DNA of 64,000 nt from Eleginops maclovinus (Eukaryota; Chordata; Actinopteri; Perciformes; Eleginopidae): positions 32,881,858 through 32,945,857 of the forward strand of contig NC_086352.1 in the NCBI RefSeq assembly GCF_036324505.1, read 5' to 3'. Under the pieces are notes generated by a model. That model was not told the DNA's origin, made no database searches, and saw nothing but the letters and a program-made list of their open reading frames with translations. This document shows, piece after piece, positions 25,501 through 38,000 of this stretch. Positions within the stretch are counted from its first letter, which is position 1, and the number at the start of each line of letters is the position of its first letter. Both the position numbers and the translations under genes were made by a program.

Positions 25501-26040
25501 CGAATCTTTAAATCTGGTCAAAGATAAAAAAAATCCCCCTTTCTTACAATTTTAGAACGTGTATTCATATTTGTTCTTTTGTAAGCACTTCCACAAAAGG
25601 AAATTGTAGCAGTTACAAATGGGTTAAGCTAAGCATAAACACTGAAAGCAGTCCCAGAAGAAAAGCTAATCGCCTGCTGGTTCTTATATTCTGATACTGA
25701 TTTCTCCTTTAACTCTCGGCACAAAAGCAAGTAAGTGCATTTCCTAAAATATCCAACTATCCATTCCCCTGAAGAACCTAACCCAAGAGAAAAAAGTACA
25801 CCGCTTTGCTTTTAAGTATCGCACTGGTAGTGGTAGTCTTTTGCCGAACATGCAAATCAGAACGTATTAAAAACCTACCATGCATGTTCTGTTAAAGGCA
25901 ACATCCTCACAGGTCTGACTGCTGCTGAGCTCATCCTCAAATCCTGAAGTAATGACACACTTGTCTGAATGGAGCATACAGAACAGAAGGCCTGAGCTAT
26001 ATGCTTATTTCAGTGTGATTGAGGCCTGGCGAGTGCTAAT
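22561..26040. other. Unique sequence with candidate regulatory patches
   Basis: A TTA run lies at about 22960-22975. Balanced blocks at about 23380-23650 and 24000-24200 are non-repetitive and resemble conserved non-coding sequence. An octamer ATGCAAAT lies at 25850-25857. Nothing resembling an exon with both splice sites was found. Confidence 0.35.
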
Positions 26041-27600
26041 TCTCCTGTGCATGTGTGATGTCCTGCATCCCTAGCCCCCGTGAGGTTTTAATTGCGGGGT
26101 CCAGATTGCCGGGTCTGGTTAAGGCCTGGCGACCCCCTACCAGAAGTCACAGCCTCCATTTAGCTTCCAGATCTGATGCAAACGAACACAGGGCCCCCCG
26201 TGTTAGCGTGCTAGCACTGGTTGGCAAAAATTCAATTTTCATCCCCCTTTTGTATCCGAGCCTGCTGTCTTGCCCTAACGATGCTCTCTCATCCCCCCAC
26301 TATCCTCCCCACCACCACCACTTCCCCCAACGTTCCCCTTCTCTTGCCTTCTCCCTTCAACAACAGAACACAGTGGAGTCGTTAGGACCCTCTCTTCATT
26401 ACTTCAAAAAACCAATCATTAGACACCAGAGTATATACGTAATTAGAAAATCACTTCCTTTGCAATCCCGGCTAAGTAGTTTACATACTGTAATTACAGG
26501 GACAAAATCAATTTTTAATCATTTCACTGATTGGGCTCATCAGCTCAGTAGGAACATTGTATCCTGCTTGTTGTGCGAAAGCAACATCTGGGCTAAAACA
26601 ATTACCCTTTTGTGTTCCAGAGCGGCTCTGAAAATGCCTCGCTGTCACTTCCCCCTGTCGTGGACGCTCTCTTTCTATCTCTATCCGTCTCCAGACGCCT
26701 TTTCTCCCTTTGCCGTTTTATTTCATTCTCCCACTCCCTTTTCTTTTTCTCTCCCTCCTGCCCTCTCTTCTTCTTCTGTCTCTGTTTCTCTTTCACTCCC
26801 TGCCCTTGACTTGGACATGGAGGATCACATTTAAAGCTTTATAAATCAATACGCTATAATAAGCTGCACTTGACAGAGAGGGGGAGAAAGGAGGGGAGAA
26901 GAAACAACAACATATTGCTTTTTTTAACACCTTGTTTTTTTTTCTTCCTCATGCCCCTGTTGTTATAGTCATTTTGTTGTTTTGTTTTCATTTTTGTTGC
27001 ATTGTTTCCTTTTAGAAAACAGATTGTGTTTGGCCCCGCAGAAATATCACCTTATTACCATGTTTGTTGAAGTGGTGGGGAAATATGACGATTAAAAACG
27101 TGTAAAGACAGAAGACGTCTCTTCTCCGTCTCGGTATTGAAGTGAGACATATACATAATCCAGCTTCAAACTGTGTCTTCTGTCCTGGTACGTTTCACCC
27201 TTCACCGTCTAATAAAATGCTTTGTATTCTTGTCTGAGAGAGACCCGATCGATCCACATTAGTCTGAACTCTCTCTCTTTCACTTTGAAAACTCAGGAAA
27301 TCTGATTTCAGAGGGGGGAGGAAAAAAATCGGTTAATGCATCGATCACTCGGGCTGTATGCAAATCACATTTGCCTCTATTTTTTTTGCTGATCAATAGC
27401 ATTAATTAACGGCTTCGTTTTAACGGCACCCCGCAATCCCGTTAGACACCACTGTCGACCTCAGAAATCATCTCCCCCCCACAACCCGTCCCTCAGTAGC
27501 CATGGAAATGAACGGCGCGTGGCAGGGGCCATAAATCAGGAAATCCAATTTGACCATGAGCTCCAGCACTAACAGTAAAATATGAGCGCTAACACAGCAC
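26041..27600. other. Candidate conserved non-coding cluster
   Basis: Long, non-repetitive, balanced stretches at about 26050-26250, 26380-26640 and 27300-27600 are separated by C/T-rich and GA-rich filler. An exact octamer ATGCAAAT at 27358-27365 lies beside GATCAATAGC and TTAATTAACG words. A 258-codon open frame from the ATG at 26058 spans the region, but its C-terminal third is low-complexity Ser/Pro/Phe and no domain is visible, so I treat it as chance. Enhancer function is inference from sequence texture. Confidence 0.4.
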
Positions 27601-28080
27601 ACAGGTAGATCATTCCATATTGGGACAATATTATTTATTTATGAAAAGAAAGTTTACATGAGTGCTTTTTTCAACTTTCTCAACATCATTTGTGAAACTT
27701 GGATTGACTTTAGATACTGTGGGAATGTTATGGTGTTCCCTTAAGATTCTAAAGAAAAAGGAAAACCTGATGGGGATGCTGACGCCATCAAGGTTGAGAA
27801 TTCAAATTCAAAACAGAAAGCTTGTGTTATAAACTCTTGGGTGTGGAATTTGAAAGATGTGCCAGGCAGGGAGGGTCAAGTAAAAGAAAAAGTGACATTG
27901 TATGTATTATAGGATCCAAGGTTTGTGAGAGTGTGATCCATGCAAGTTAATATAAACTTGTTATGTCTCAGCCTGTGTTGATTTTGACTAATGTATATTG
28001 TAATCTGTTTTGTAAAAATCCCTTAACTCTATGGGGGTACAATACCTAATCAATGAATTATCAACACTGTTTGGATAGAG
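27601..28080. other. AT-rich sequence, no gene seen
   Basis: No repeat, exon or regulatory signature was recognised. Confidence 0.5.
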
Positions 28081-28400
28081 CAGAAGTTCCCAAACTTTTC
28101 CAACCATGAACCACTTTGTACCCAGTAAAAATCCCCCCTAAAAAGATCACTTCCCACTGCAGATACCAACAAAATAGCATCCACCTTGCCAGTGCGCAGC
28201 TTATTCTATTCTGCAGACCAGTGATGCTAATCCTAGATTGATGTAGCTAGCCTGATAGCATCCTGCTAGCAGTGATGCTGTTTGTTAACTCAGATGCTGA
28301 CTTAAAACTGTCCAGGTGCTGTCACCTCTCATCTGTTTTTTGGACCTTGTAGCTATTTAGATATTACACAATTTGCAATAAAAAAGGGTAATATTTAGCT
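28081..28400 (+). mobile_element. Partial hAT-like repeat (CAGAAGTTCCCAAAC end)
   Basis: It starts CAGAAGTTCCCAAACTTTTC followed by ACCATGAACCACTTT, a pattern shared with hAT-derived repeats whose tips read CAG..GTTCCCAAACTTTT. A region of GCTAGC words follows at about 28240-28275. No matching opposite terminus was found, so only one end survives or the right boundary is missed. Confidence 0.4.
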
Positions 28401-28521
28401 AATTAATGCTATGTCACATCACTAACATATTTAAATATATAAAACAACTATTTTTTTTAAGTCATGTTAATGTGATGTGTGTATGTAATACAAAGTTTGT
28501 CAATAATACAATTGAATACAA

Positions 28522-28523
<2 letters not shown>

Positions 28524-28567
<44 letters not shown>

Positions 28568-28589
28568 TGTGTGTGTGTGTGTGTGTGTG
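28524..28589. repeat. (TG)33 microsatellite
   Basis: TG tract of 66 bp with one TC interruption. Confidence 0.97.
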
Positions 28590-30368
28590 CTCTCTGTGCT
28601 AACCAGCCTAGCTGTTGCTGCCACGGATGCCAGTGTGTGGGATTAATAATGGACGCTTTTTGAAATTATTATTATTCCCAAAATGCTCTTTTGTGATTTG
28701 CTTTGAAGGGCGTACATGTGTGTGTGGGTTTGGGGGGGTCGTTAAGTGAGTAGGGGGAGGTATTTGGTGAAGGGAGTTAGAGAGAGGGGGGGGGGGGGCT
28801 TGCTTGCTCATTTGGAGAGCTTTTCCAATTATACAATTAGTCAGGAATGTAGGCCAGCGGCCTCGGTGCTCCTCCTGCTCCCCGACCCTGCTAGCAAGTG
28901 CCCTCGCCTCACTTTGTATTTATCAGTTTCTTTCACATTGTCAAGAAATAAAAAAAATAGGAATCAAACAACAGATTTAATATGTAACTGTGGATACAAA
29001 GTGGTGTCAGCTCTCTGAGCAGGATGGAGGCTGTGAAGCAGCCAGTGTCCCAGAGGAGCTAAGCTAACAAATGCTGACCCTCTTTGCGAATTGGGTTGCG
29101 TGTGAACGGCCATGGCAGCACACTGTGGTGTTAATAGATAAAGTCATGGGGTCGGGCTGCTCTGATCAAATACTGTTTGTTGTGTTGAATGGCTTTTTTG
29201 TAAACCCACCACCAGCTCCCAACATGTCCCGGAACCCCACCACGTTGGGAAGAGGAGTGTGTTAGTGGGTTAGGGATTGAACACACACACATTGCTACTT
29301 TTGATTCTTCTCTGGGACGGAATGATATGATAAATTGATTTATGATGAAGGACAAATTGTTTTATAATTTGGCCCCTTTTTTCTGATTGTCCCCTCACTC
29401 TCGCCTGCCTGTTACCGAGTGTGCCGCGCCGGGTTTAATACGAAGCAACAACAACAGCCAAGTGCCATCTGTTGGCATGCAGATTTTCTGTAATCTCTCT
29501 TTACTGATTACAACAATGACTACACGAACCTCTTAAATAATTATCCCACAATGTAAAAAAAAGGAAAAAAAAAAGCAAAATAATTATAATCATTAACTCC
29601 CACCAAGTCTGCCACTCCTCCAGCAAATGAAGGCTGTCAGAGAGAGAGAGATAAAGACGGAGGGAGAGAGAGTTTGTCTTCTGCTGTGATGCCAATCATG
29701 TCTTATTTATACCAGCGGGGCAGAGCAGCACACAGCAGTGACAATCTTAACCCAACAACACTGGAGAGGAAACGGTGGGAAAATTGACCCCTCTCCACCC
29801 ACCACCCCTGCACCTTATGTTGTTCTTTTCCTGTCTCCTGAAGAAAAAAATACCCCTAAATGGAGTGCAGGTTAGATTTTGTAGTTTGATACTGGAATAA
29901 ATGTTTTTAAAATCCTTCTGTCACCATTTTGCTTCAAATTTAACAATTGTGCAGAATTGAATAACTGCACGTTTTTCTGTAACTGTCTGTTCAGATTTTC
30001 TTTTCCATTAACTTGCGCTCTTTTTCTTTTCTTCACTTGGGAAAGTTTAGCCACCATGAATCCAAGGTTTTGTGGGCTACACAAATATAAAAATCAATAT
30101 TCAAAAAGTAGTCCACTGTGTTTCCTGATGGAGAAAGAACAATGTTTGTTGTCCACAGTTCATGTAAAATCGACCCGACTTCTTTCTGTGGACAAATATG
30201 AATGAACAAAGTTTGTTTATCTTCCTTAGCAACGATCTGTTTTCCTTAGCAGCGGTCTGTTCGGGGAGAATTAACAACCACTGGAATGTCCAAATCGACC
30301 AATCAGAAAAAATAGCTTTGTAATAATGTGTTATAATAATGTATAAATGAATGTTGCTGAGGCATAGT
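28590..30368. other. Unique sequence, candidate regulatory patches
   Basis: A G run lies at 28786-28798. Balanced unique stretches at about 28810-28950 and 29390-29530 may be conserved non-coding elements. A short direct duplication of about 21 bp (TTCCTTAGCARCGRTCTGTT) lies at about 30222-30262. No exon was recognised. Confidence 0.4.
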
Positions 30369-31102
30369 TTAAAGGTCTCCTATTATGCTATATTTGAACA
30401 TTATAGTGTAGGGTAATATCTATACAATGCATACATTTGTGAAGTGTTTTGCTCAAAATACCAAACAGATCCCCATTGCAGCATGCCTCATCCCCCTCTA
30501 TTTCAGCCCTGTTCCTGAAGTGCTGATTCTGTGACTGTCGCTTTAAATTTGAACTGAGCTGATGCTGGCCACGCCCCTTTGGAGCGTCATGCAGCTCTCT
30601 GTCTGAAGAGAGAAGTTTCTAACGGAGAAGCTCATCTAAATGCTGCTGTGATTAAACCCCATATTATGTTCCAAACCACATCCAGCATTATTTCTGAAAC
30701 ACTTCTCAGTGTTTACCACTAGAACAGAGACATTATATGTATTATATTAACAACAACTCTAAGTCCCTCCTGCAGACATCCTGCTGAACACACAGACACA
30801 CAGAGGTGCTGCGGAAGGGATTCAGCTTACCGACTGTATATTGGGAACGATAGGTTGGGACGTGTCACATGGGCGGGACGTTGCCAGGAGTTCAATGTAA
30901 AGCCAGCCCACATTTCAGTTATGACGTCAAATCTAAAGCAAATCTGGATCAGCTTGTTTCTAACCCCCGTTTTTAGAGATGTGGGTAAGGAGGAAAAGAG
31001 AGAGGGTTGTATTTTCTTTGTGAGTGTCCTTACACACCAGGGACACATATTTATATATAAAAGACTTTAAAAAATGCATTTTGCATAATAGGGGACCTTT
31101 GA
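30369..31102. mobile_element. TTAA-flanked MITE (AAAGGTCYCCTATTATGC tips)
   Basis: The left end is TTAAAGGTCTCCTATTATGC. The right end GCATAATAGGGGACCTTTGA reverse-complements to the same tip with one internal mismatch, so the inverted repeats are about 18 bp. The target site TTAA is intact on the left and TTGA on the right. I recognise this as a very frequent teleost element, of the Kolobok or piggyBac-like TTAA group. The interior contains GCCACGCCCCTTTGGAGCG and several short spurious open frames but no transposase. Confidence 0.85.
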
Positions 31103-31386
31103 ATTGTGAGTAGTAGCAAGTTTAATTGAAAAAAAATCAAATTTTATAAGCTCATCAAATGTTTTGCAAGTAAAATCTTAATATGCAAAGAAATTAAAAC
31201 TTCCAAATAAATGTATGAATATTTAAAGTTAAGTACAAGATCTAGAAAAGAACAATAATGTATGAATGCACTTTACATCACGGACAGATACGCGTTCATT
31301 AGAATCCACAGTTGTTACCCTTTTTTTTTTTAGCAGCAGGTTTTCTGTGTGTGTATCTGCATATAAATCTCTTTCTCGATAAGTCA

Positions 31387-31388
<2 letters not shown>

Positions 31389-31474
<86 letters not shown>
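31389..31474. repeat. (TG)43 microsatellite
   Basis: Pure TG tract of 86 bp followed by CGCG. Confidence 0.98.
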
Positions 31475-31478
<4 letters not shown>

Positions 31479-33539
31479 ACTGCAAGTTTGTGTGTGAGCG
31501 CTTTGTGTGAGAAATGGTGTGAGAATACGTCAAAGGGAGCATGTGTTAGCTCTGCTTCCAATATGAGGGAAATCTGTGCCACATACCTCCGATGTGACAC
31601 AAGCCAAAACGACATGACTCACCCATGCTATATTTGATTAATAAAACTACAGCTGGCAAAATGTGTTTCAAAACAGCAGATCATTACCAAGACTCGAGAA
31701 AAGCAGCATCATATTTAATTATTCAGGTATGTAGACAAAATATTGGTGGAACGTCTTAAAAAATTAATGTTACATTTGTAGTTAAATATGTCCCTTTAGT
31801 GAGGCAGGTGATAATTAAGATGGCCTTGGCGTGTCCTGAAGAGGACCTCTGCCATTTATCTGCTGCTCTGATTCTTATAATAAATGTTATAACGTGAATT
31901 TCCCAGCTTCAAGAGAAAAGGTTTCCATTGATTAGCACTTTACAAGCAATCCATTTTTACAAACCGGCTTGACCCGCTTGTCTCTTTCTCAGGAAGCCAA
32001 CTCTCAGGACGACGGTCTATTACAAATTAAAAGAATATAGGGATTGGATGAGTAATTATTGGAAAGAGAGGAAGATGTTGAGACATTCAAGGAGAGCGAA
32101 GACGAATGCGAGGTACCTTAGTCTAATTCCTGACGACGACCACAATGGCGATGATGATGACACACTGATTACAAACAACTGGGTGGGATGAGGCATCATA
32201 ACCCCACAAAGCAGACATATCCCTCACTTGTACTTGTCATATGATATGCCATCAGTCACTGACACACACACACACACGTACAGTACACACACTCTAACGG
32301 CCCATCACCATGAGAGATGGGGTGGCCACGCTCCTCTAGCTCCAGGAATAATGGCTTGCACCTGTTAACCATGTCACCTCTGTTTGCTAATTGTCTCCTT
32401 GAGCTACATAGAGGGGAATTGACAGCGTTGTGGTTTCTTGACAGGTGATGTGTGTGTGTGTGTGTGGGGGAGGTGGGGGGGAGAACTTTTAGTTATTTTT
32501 AGTCGATACCTGATGTAGAAAATTGGAACCAAATGTATTTAACTTGCAGCAGCTCGGCGGCTACTTCAATTGGATGACATAGGGTTTACTTGGTGTTGAT
32601 TTTTGTTAATGGATATTTGTACTAAATTACTGAAATGCACATTAAGTTGTTTTATTGTACCTGTTGTTTTCATAAATCTTCATAAAGAGAACCGTTCTGT
32701 AATATCTCTTAAATGTTTCATGCTGCTACTTGTGAAGTGAAGACTAAATTGAATGACTTCACACATATATAAAATATCCATTCCCATTTTTGGGTGTTGA
32801 TAAATCTTTATTATATTGACTCAATTATATTCCTAAAATGTATATTAAGTTGATACATGTATGCGTTTTTTTGGGCAAAACAGAAATAGTTAAACATGTT
32901 AAACTTTTGATTTTTAAATACATTCTCAGACATTTGTGAGCTTTGCATGTCCAAATCAGGCAGGGGCACCACACTAGTCTTTAATGAATGTCAAATTAAT
33001 ATTTAAGGATAATCATCTCAATAGTTCTGCATCGGGACCTTTAGTATTTGGAGCAAGTAGCTTGTGAGAATAAGGTTGTAAAACTAAGTAGGCCGCATCT
33101 GTTATTTCAATGTGTCAGATGCGGTTAATCGTTTCATATATACTACTTTTCCGATTATTTTATGGTGGTAACATGTTGTGAACATTATTAAGGCTTCCCC
33201 CAAAAATGTAGTATTGCAATTTCAGTATTTATTTTGTTGGTTTTTTTTCTGAAATGTATTTACTTAAACATATTGAATGCTTAACTTCTAGGGGGAAAAT
33301 TCTCATACAGAAAGGCAAATTTGAAATGTGGCATGTATTCCATAAAAGTATCCCTTACCCTGACTAGCACTAGCAGAAGTGATATGATTCAGAGGTGTCT
33401 ATTTACGTGTCAGATTGGGACATTGCCAACATATCCTGCAGGTCTTTCTGCTACCAGAAGTGCAAACCTATATGGCCTGACAGTCAAGATAAAAACATCC
33501 TCAACTAGAGTGCTCTTATTGCAGTTTTTGTCGAATCAC
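31475..33539. other. Unique AT-rich sequence, no gene seen
   Basis: About 31800-32160 is balanced unique sequence, possibly regulatory. A short GT/G-rich patch lies at 32450-32480. The rest is AT-rich without recognisable elements. Confidence 0.45.
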
Positions 33540-33717
33540 TTTCTTTTTTTACAGAATTTTTGGGCAACCAGTGCCTTTAATACAGTGACAGTGCAGTTCA
33601 GAAACGGGGAGACAGAGGGGAAGACGCGCGGCAAAGGGATTCAAACCCGGGTCCACGGCATGGGGATCAAACCCCAGTATATGGCCACCTGCCTTATCCA
33701 CTGAGCTATATGAGGGC
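33540..33717 (-). mobile_element. tRNA-derived SINE
   Basis: Read on the minus strand, the head carries a polymerase III A box TAGCTCAGTGG (33698-33708) and a B box GGTTTGAATCC (33637-33647) about 50 bp downstream, as in a tRNA. A second B-like word GGGTTTGATCC lies between them. The body continues CCCTTTGCCGCGCGTC and CCCCTCTGTCTCCCC, then GTATTAAAGGCA and an A-rich tail, the layout of a tRNA SINE common in spiny-rayed fish (recalled from memory). It is diverged, so probably inactive. Confidence 0.8.
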
Positions 33718-33741
33718 TTCAAATTACTTTCCTGTACTACC

Positions 33742-34398
33742 TAGTGTTGCACGGTGCACCGATACTAGAAAGGTATCGCGATACCCTCTCATGCACGCTC
33801 TAGCTGTCATATCATGTGACAAAACGAGAGCATGGCTACAAGAGTGCTATTGCCGATGCGCCTCGGCGTGTTTACAAAAAAGATGCAAGAAACGAAATTT
33901 GGAAGTATTTTGGTTACATCTCTGCTGACAGAGAACATGCAGCTCTACATGATCACCGCCGCAGCTTGGACCATTGTGACGGGACCGGTGCGCGTAGCAA
34001 AACACGTACTTCAAGTTAAAGACCTAACACACTTAACTATCTTATCTACATCTGGAACTAGCTAAACTAGTGATAAATATTTTATTATTCACTGTCGGGT
34101 CACTCATTACTGGATCATTCAGCTGCACGAGACGGATACGACTGGCTGTCAGGAGAGGGAGAGAGGGAGAGGGGAAAAGAGAGCACTCCATTTATTTGTG
34201 TTATTATCCAAAGTTAATGTAAACTTTTGAATAATGAAGTTCATCTACTATAACTAGTTTGTTTGACATATAAAGCATAATAATGACATTTAAGACGGTT
34301 TCCCCTTTTTTAAGAAAAGTATCGAAACAGTATCGAAATCGCAATTCTTGACTTGGTATCGGTATCGAAACTAAAATGTTGGTGTTGTGACAACACTA
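33742..34398 (+). mobile_element. hAT-type MITE with BED-like remnant
   Basis: The terminal inverted repeats are TAGTGTTG and CAACACTA. GGTATCGCGATACC-type words lie near the left end and GGTATCGGTATCGAAAC near the right. Flanking 8-mers gtactacc and gccctaac agree at 5 of 8 positions. The interior frame around 33870-33910 reads NEIWKYFGY, reminiscent of the start of a hAT BED finger, but no finger ligands follow. It is probably a deletion derivative of a ZBED-like hAT transposon. It begins 24 bp from the SINE head. Confidence 0.7.
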
Positions 34399-35009
34399 GC
34401 CCTAACATGATGAATACATGCTGGAATGAACTTGTTAGCTTAGCATTGGTTCTTGTGACATGACTACTCCACTTGCAAAGTACAGTTTATGACATTCAGT
34501 TACCCATGCAAGTGAAGAGTCAGTGGGCAGCTGAGGTGAATGGCAAATGGGCGTCTACAATTCAGAAGGGCAGTGGTCTGATCCCCAGCCTAAGCCCTGC
34601 AGTCAACAAGTGTTTTTTGTCAAGATACTTTAGCCTAAATAGCTCCCGTAGGTCTACGATATGAGGTGAGGGTTAGTTTATGCAAGTTTCTTGTTGCTAG
34701 AAGGTTGCCCATTCATTTGATCTGGCCTCAAAAAATTATGATTATTGACAAAGATTACTCTCTTTAATGACTTCCATGTACTCCAGGGTGAGCCACTGAC
34801 CCACCAACCGATCTTGTAATGGGAAGCTAACAGGTTGCAAATGTGTAAGTATTGCAACTGAGAAGCATAGCACTGCTAAACAAGTGCACGCTCAATTGAC
34901 TTTCCCCCGGATAAACAAAGATTGAAATGAAAATAAAAGTGTGTGTTATCGTGACAGACACCTTTAATATCCTCCCCCTTTTCTCTGTGATCAATCGGTG
35001 TGATCGTAC
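34399..35009. other. Unique sequence, no gene seen
   Basis: Ordinary composition. No repeat termini, exons or motifs were recognised. Confidence 0.5.
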
Positions 35010-35091
35010 CTGTGTGAATGCCGCTGCTCCAATGAACGCCGGATGTCAGGGAAAGCGCCGACAGCTCCACAGAAGGTGGGACGACAAGAGG
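35010..35091 (-). other. Exon-like segment with both splice sites (unproven)
   Basis: On the minus strand a TTGTTTACAG acceptor is followed by 82 bp and then a donor CACACAG|GTACGA. Two of the three frames through it are open. One of these reads back without interruption to an ATG at 35136 with a hydrophobic start (MWLTVNFLVCVLCL), which could be a signal peptide if translated. I recognise no protein family. The segment could be an internal exon of a minus-strand gene starting near 60-61.7 kb, or chance. Confidence 0.2.
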
Positions 35092-38000
35092 CTGTAAACA
35101 AAGCACACAGACCAGGAAATTCACAGTCAGCCACATTCAAACTTGACAAGTTTTCAACACTGGCGACAGAAGAGAAATAACCAACCCCCCCCCCACATCT
35201 TTATTTTTCCTCACGACTTCCTGTGAGGATGTGATGTCATTTTCACATCCAACCGTGATTGCTCATTTTCTTGGTATTATAACTTGCATCTTGACATTTT
35301 AATATCCAGTTGAAGACAAGGGGAATAACATACTTAGATGTCCGAGGTTTATAATTTGTAAGCTAAGAACCATCTTTGTTCTCAGAAAACGGAACAGTGA
35401 GAGGAGCTTTTTGCAGAACAGCAAAGGATGTTATCTGATCCAGCCTTGAAGCCCCGCCGCTTAAAGCCAGAAAAATAATCAAGCCGACTCAAAGTATGCA
35501 AAGTAAAAAGAGTGTTGCTCCCTTTTAAAGTAGCATGTAACTCGGTGAGTGGCATTTAAACTGAGGCCTCACTGAGAGACTTTGAGAAACGAACTGCAAC
35601 TAGCTTAGACTTTAACACAATTTATGAAATGAAACATGATATATTTCCTACACTTTGCACAGAGATTAATAAAAAAAAATAAAAACGAAGAGAGTTGTAT
35701 ACTCTGTCCAAAAAGCAATGTGATCCCTTACCAAGCATCTGCCTAAATTGATTCTGATTTTACATTCTTATTTTTTGTGACATTTGCTTTGATGGTAATC
35801 AAGAAGGTTTTGGTTTTGTCTGTTTACCTTCAATTTTTATTTTAAATCGTCAACACTGTTGCTTTTTCCTAAAGATCACCTGTCATAGCTTGAGGGATAT
35901 AGTCCTTTATTTCCATTACTTTCTGTAACCCTTACCCTAACCCTAACCCTCATTTCTGTAACTCATCAGTGCTGCACATTATTATTTCAAATATTCAATG
36001 GCAAAGATGCATGAGTCCAACAAACTCTCATGGCTATTCTGGATGTGGAGAAGCAGCCAGGCGTGGAGAAACTGGCTCAGTCCTAAAACAGGGGGAGGTG
36101 GGGTGGGGGGGAGCACAGATGTGGAGGGTCTGCAGGAGGGCCACCCATATCTACCCACCACTACTGTTTCAATGAAGCATCAAGACTAAAAAAAACTCCC
36201 ATTCAGGGAACACACAAACACACGCTCGCACACAAAGCCACGACATTGCCTTAAGTCACAATCTAAATTGGCTCCCAAGGGCACACTGACTACCTTGTTC
36301 ACCAAAGGCATTGTGTATGTTTTCTGAGTGCTTAGCATATGCTGCTGTAACCTGAGATCTCTCTCTTTCCTCGCTCACTCTCTCTCCCTTGAACGCACAC
36401 ACACATGTACACAAACACACGATGTTGCTAGAAGTTGCTCCGTTTTCTCCTTTTACCCATTTCCCATCAGGCCTTTAATTAAATTCAAAATAGTTCACAT
36501 CTACCTATCAAACCGTGTTGCACCAGCCGCCCACCAGACAAACAAACCTCGACAGAGACACAAATATAAAGTGTTTTTTTTTTTAAGGGAGGGGGGGGTG
36601 ACAGGAGAAAGTCAAGTATTTCTTCCCAGATCACAAGCAATGAGGAATGTCACATCTGCTTCTCGGGCTGCCATATCACATTGTAATAAAGATGTATGAA
36701 AGGTAAACACACAGATTTTCACTGTCAAAGATAATAATGTATCAGGTTGATTTTCTGGACTCTGCCACTGGTTGTTATGCCTTGAAAAATTTGTTTTCAA
36801 AATGTTACTTTATTGCTTGTTTCATGATCAAAAGTCAATACACAGTCACGAAAATAGCTCGCAAGCTACGTTGAAAGGAAGATAAAGCAGGTGATTGTTG
36901 TTCCAGAGGAAAAAGCAAAAAAGCTACTGACACTTGATCGAATCTGCTACATGTGTGATTTGATATGAAGGCACACTGCCGGGTAATGAAAATAGCTAAC
37001 ATTTTAAGACAGTCTAACCTTTCCTGTGTTTACCTTATTAAACAGTGTGTACCTTAACTGCTAGTGCAATACACATAGGGGGGAAACAATGTGTATAAAG
37101 GCGGCAGTGTTTAAGCAGGCGAACAGTAAAGTAATAGGCAAGAGCAGTGAAGTGTTGATTCTACAAAGGATGCGGGGGAAAAATTGCACCTTATTGCACA
37201 CACACATCCATATAAGCATGCACACACACATTCTCTTCCCCTCCTCAATATACTCCCACAACACGGCCGGCTGCCTGGCAGCCGAAGTTAACATTTTCAG
37301 AGAAAATATTCCTTGCCTCCAATAGTCCGATGTAATTCATTTTCCATCTCTGTTCATTAATCATTGTTAAAATTAGTGATCCATTTCTTCCACTCTGCCA
37401 TCTGCACTCAGCTTCCTAACAAACATGACACCTCAGCGCATAATAAAAGCTGACAGCTACGAGGAGGCCTTTCCAAATAGCTTTCTGCATATGTGCACCT
37501 CCACGACTTGATGCCGTTGTCAGACAAACGTGGATTATTTAGACCGCTGGATGGAGAGAGTACACGCACATGTGCACGCACAAACACACTTGGACATATA
37601 TGTACATTAGACGAGTGTGTGTCCTGAGACCACAGCACAGGCACAACAATCACACACAAATAATCTCAGAAGTCACATGCACACACTTTGACGCACATAC
37701 ACAAAACAACAGATGTGCCTAATCTTGAATGGAATGTGCTAAAATCCTGATAAGGAAAATCTCCCTCATGCTTCTCAGCAAAGGGGAAAAGTGTGGAAAA
37801 TTAGGGAAAGGGAGGCATACAAAATATGAGCAATCGTGAGACCAAAAGAAACAAATAGAGGGAGAGAAGCCCTCAAAAGTTTTTAAGTATCCTGTTCACT
37901 AAACCTACACGGATTCTGCTTCAACCTCAGCTGGAGCAGCGTTGTACTTTTCCACGAGCATTTCCAGCAGCTGTGTGTATTTGTTGTTGTGCTGTACATC

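Noticed and set aside
26058..26834. 258-codon open frame, the longest in the window
   Set aside because: It spans several different compositional blocks. The last third is low-complexity Ser/Pro/Phe/Leu from a C/T-rich tract, and there is no domain, splice context or promoter. Chance is more likely than a gene.
33637..33708. A genuine tRNA gene
   Set aside because: The A and B boxes are present, but there is no cloverleaf-compatible acceptor stem, and a SINE body and A-rich tail follow. It is a tRNA-derived retroposon.
35926..35951. Telomere-like CCCTAA repeats as a sign of a chromosome end or fusion
   Set aside because: Only four units, one imperfect, within ordinary unique sequence. Such short runs occur by chance or from repair.
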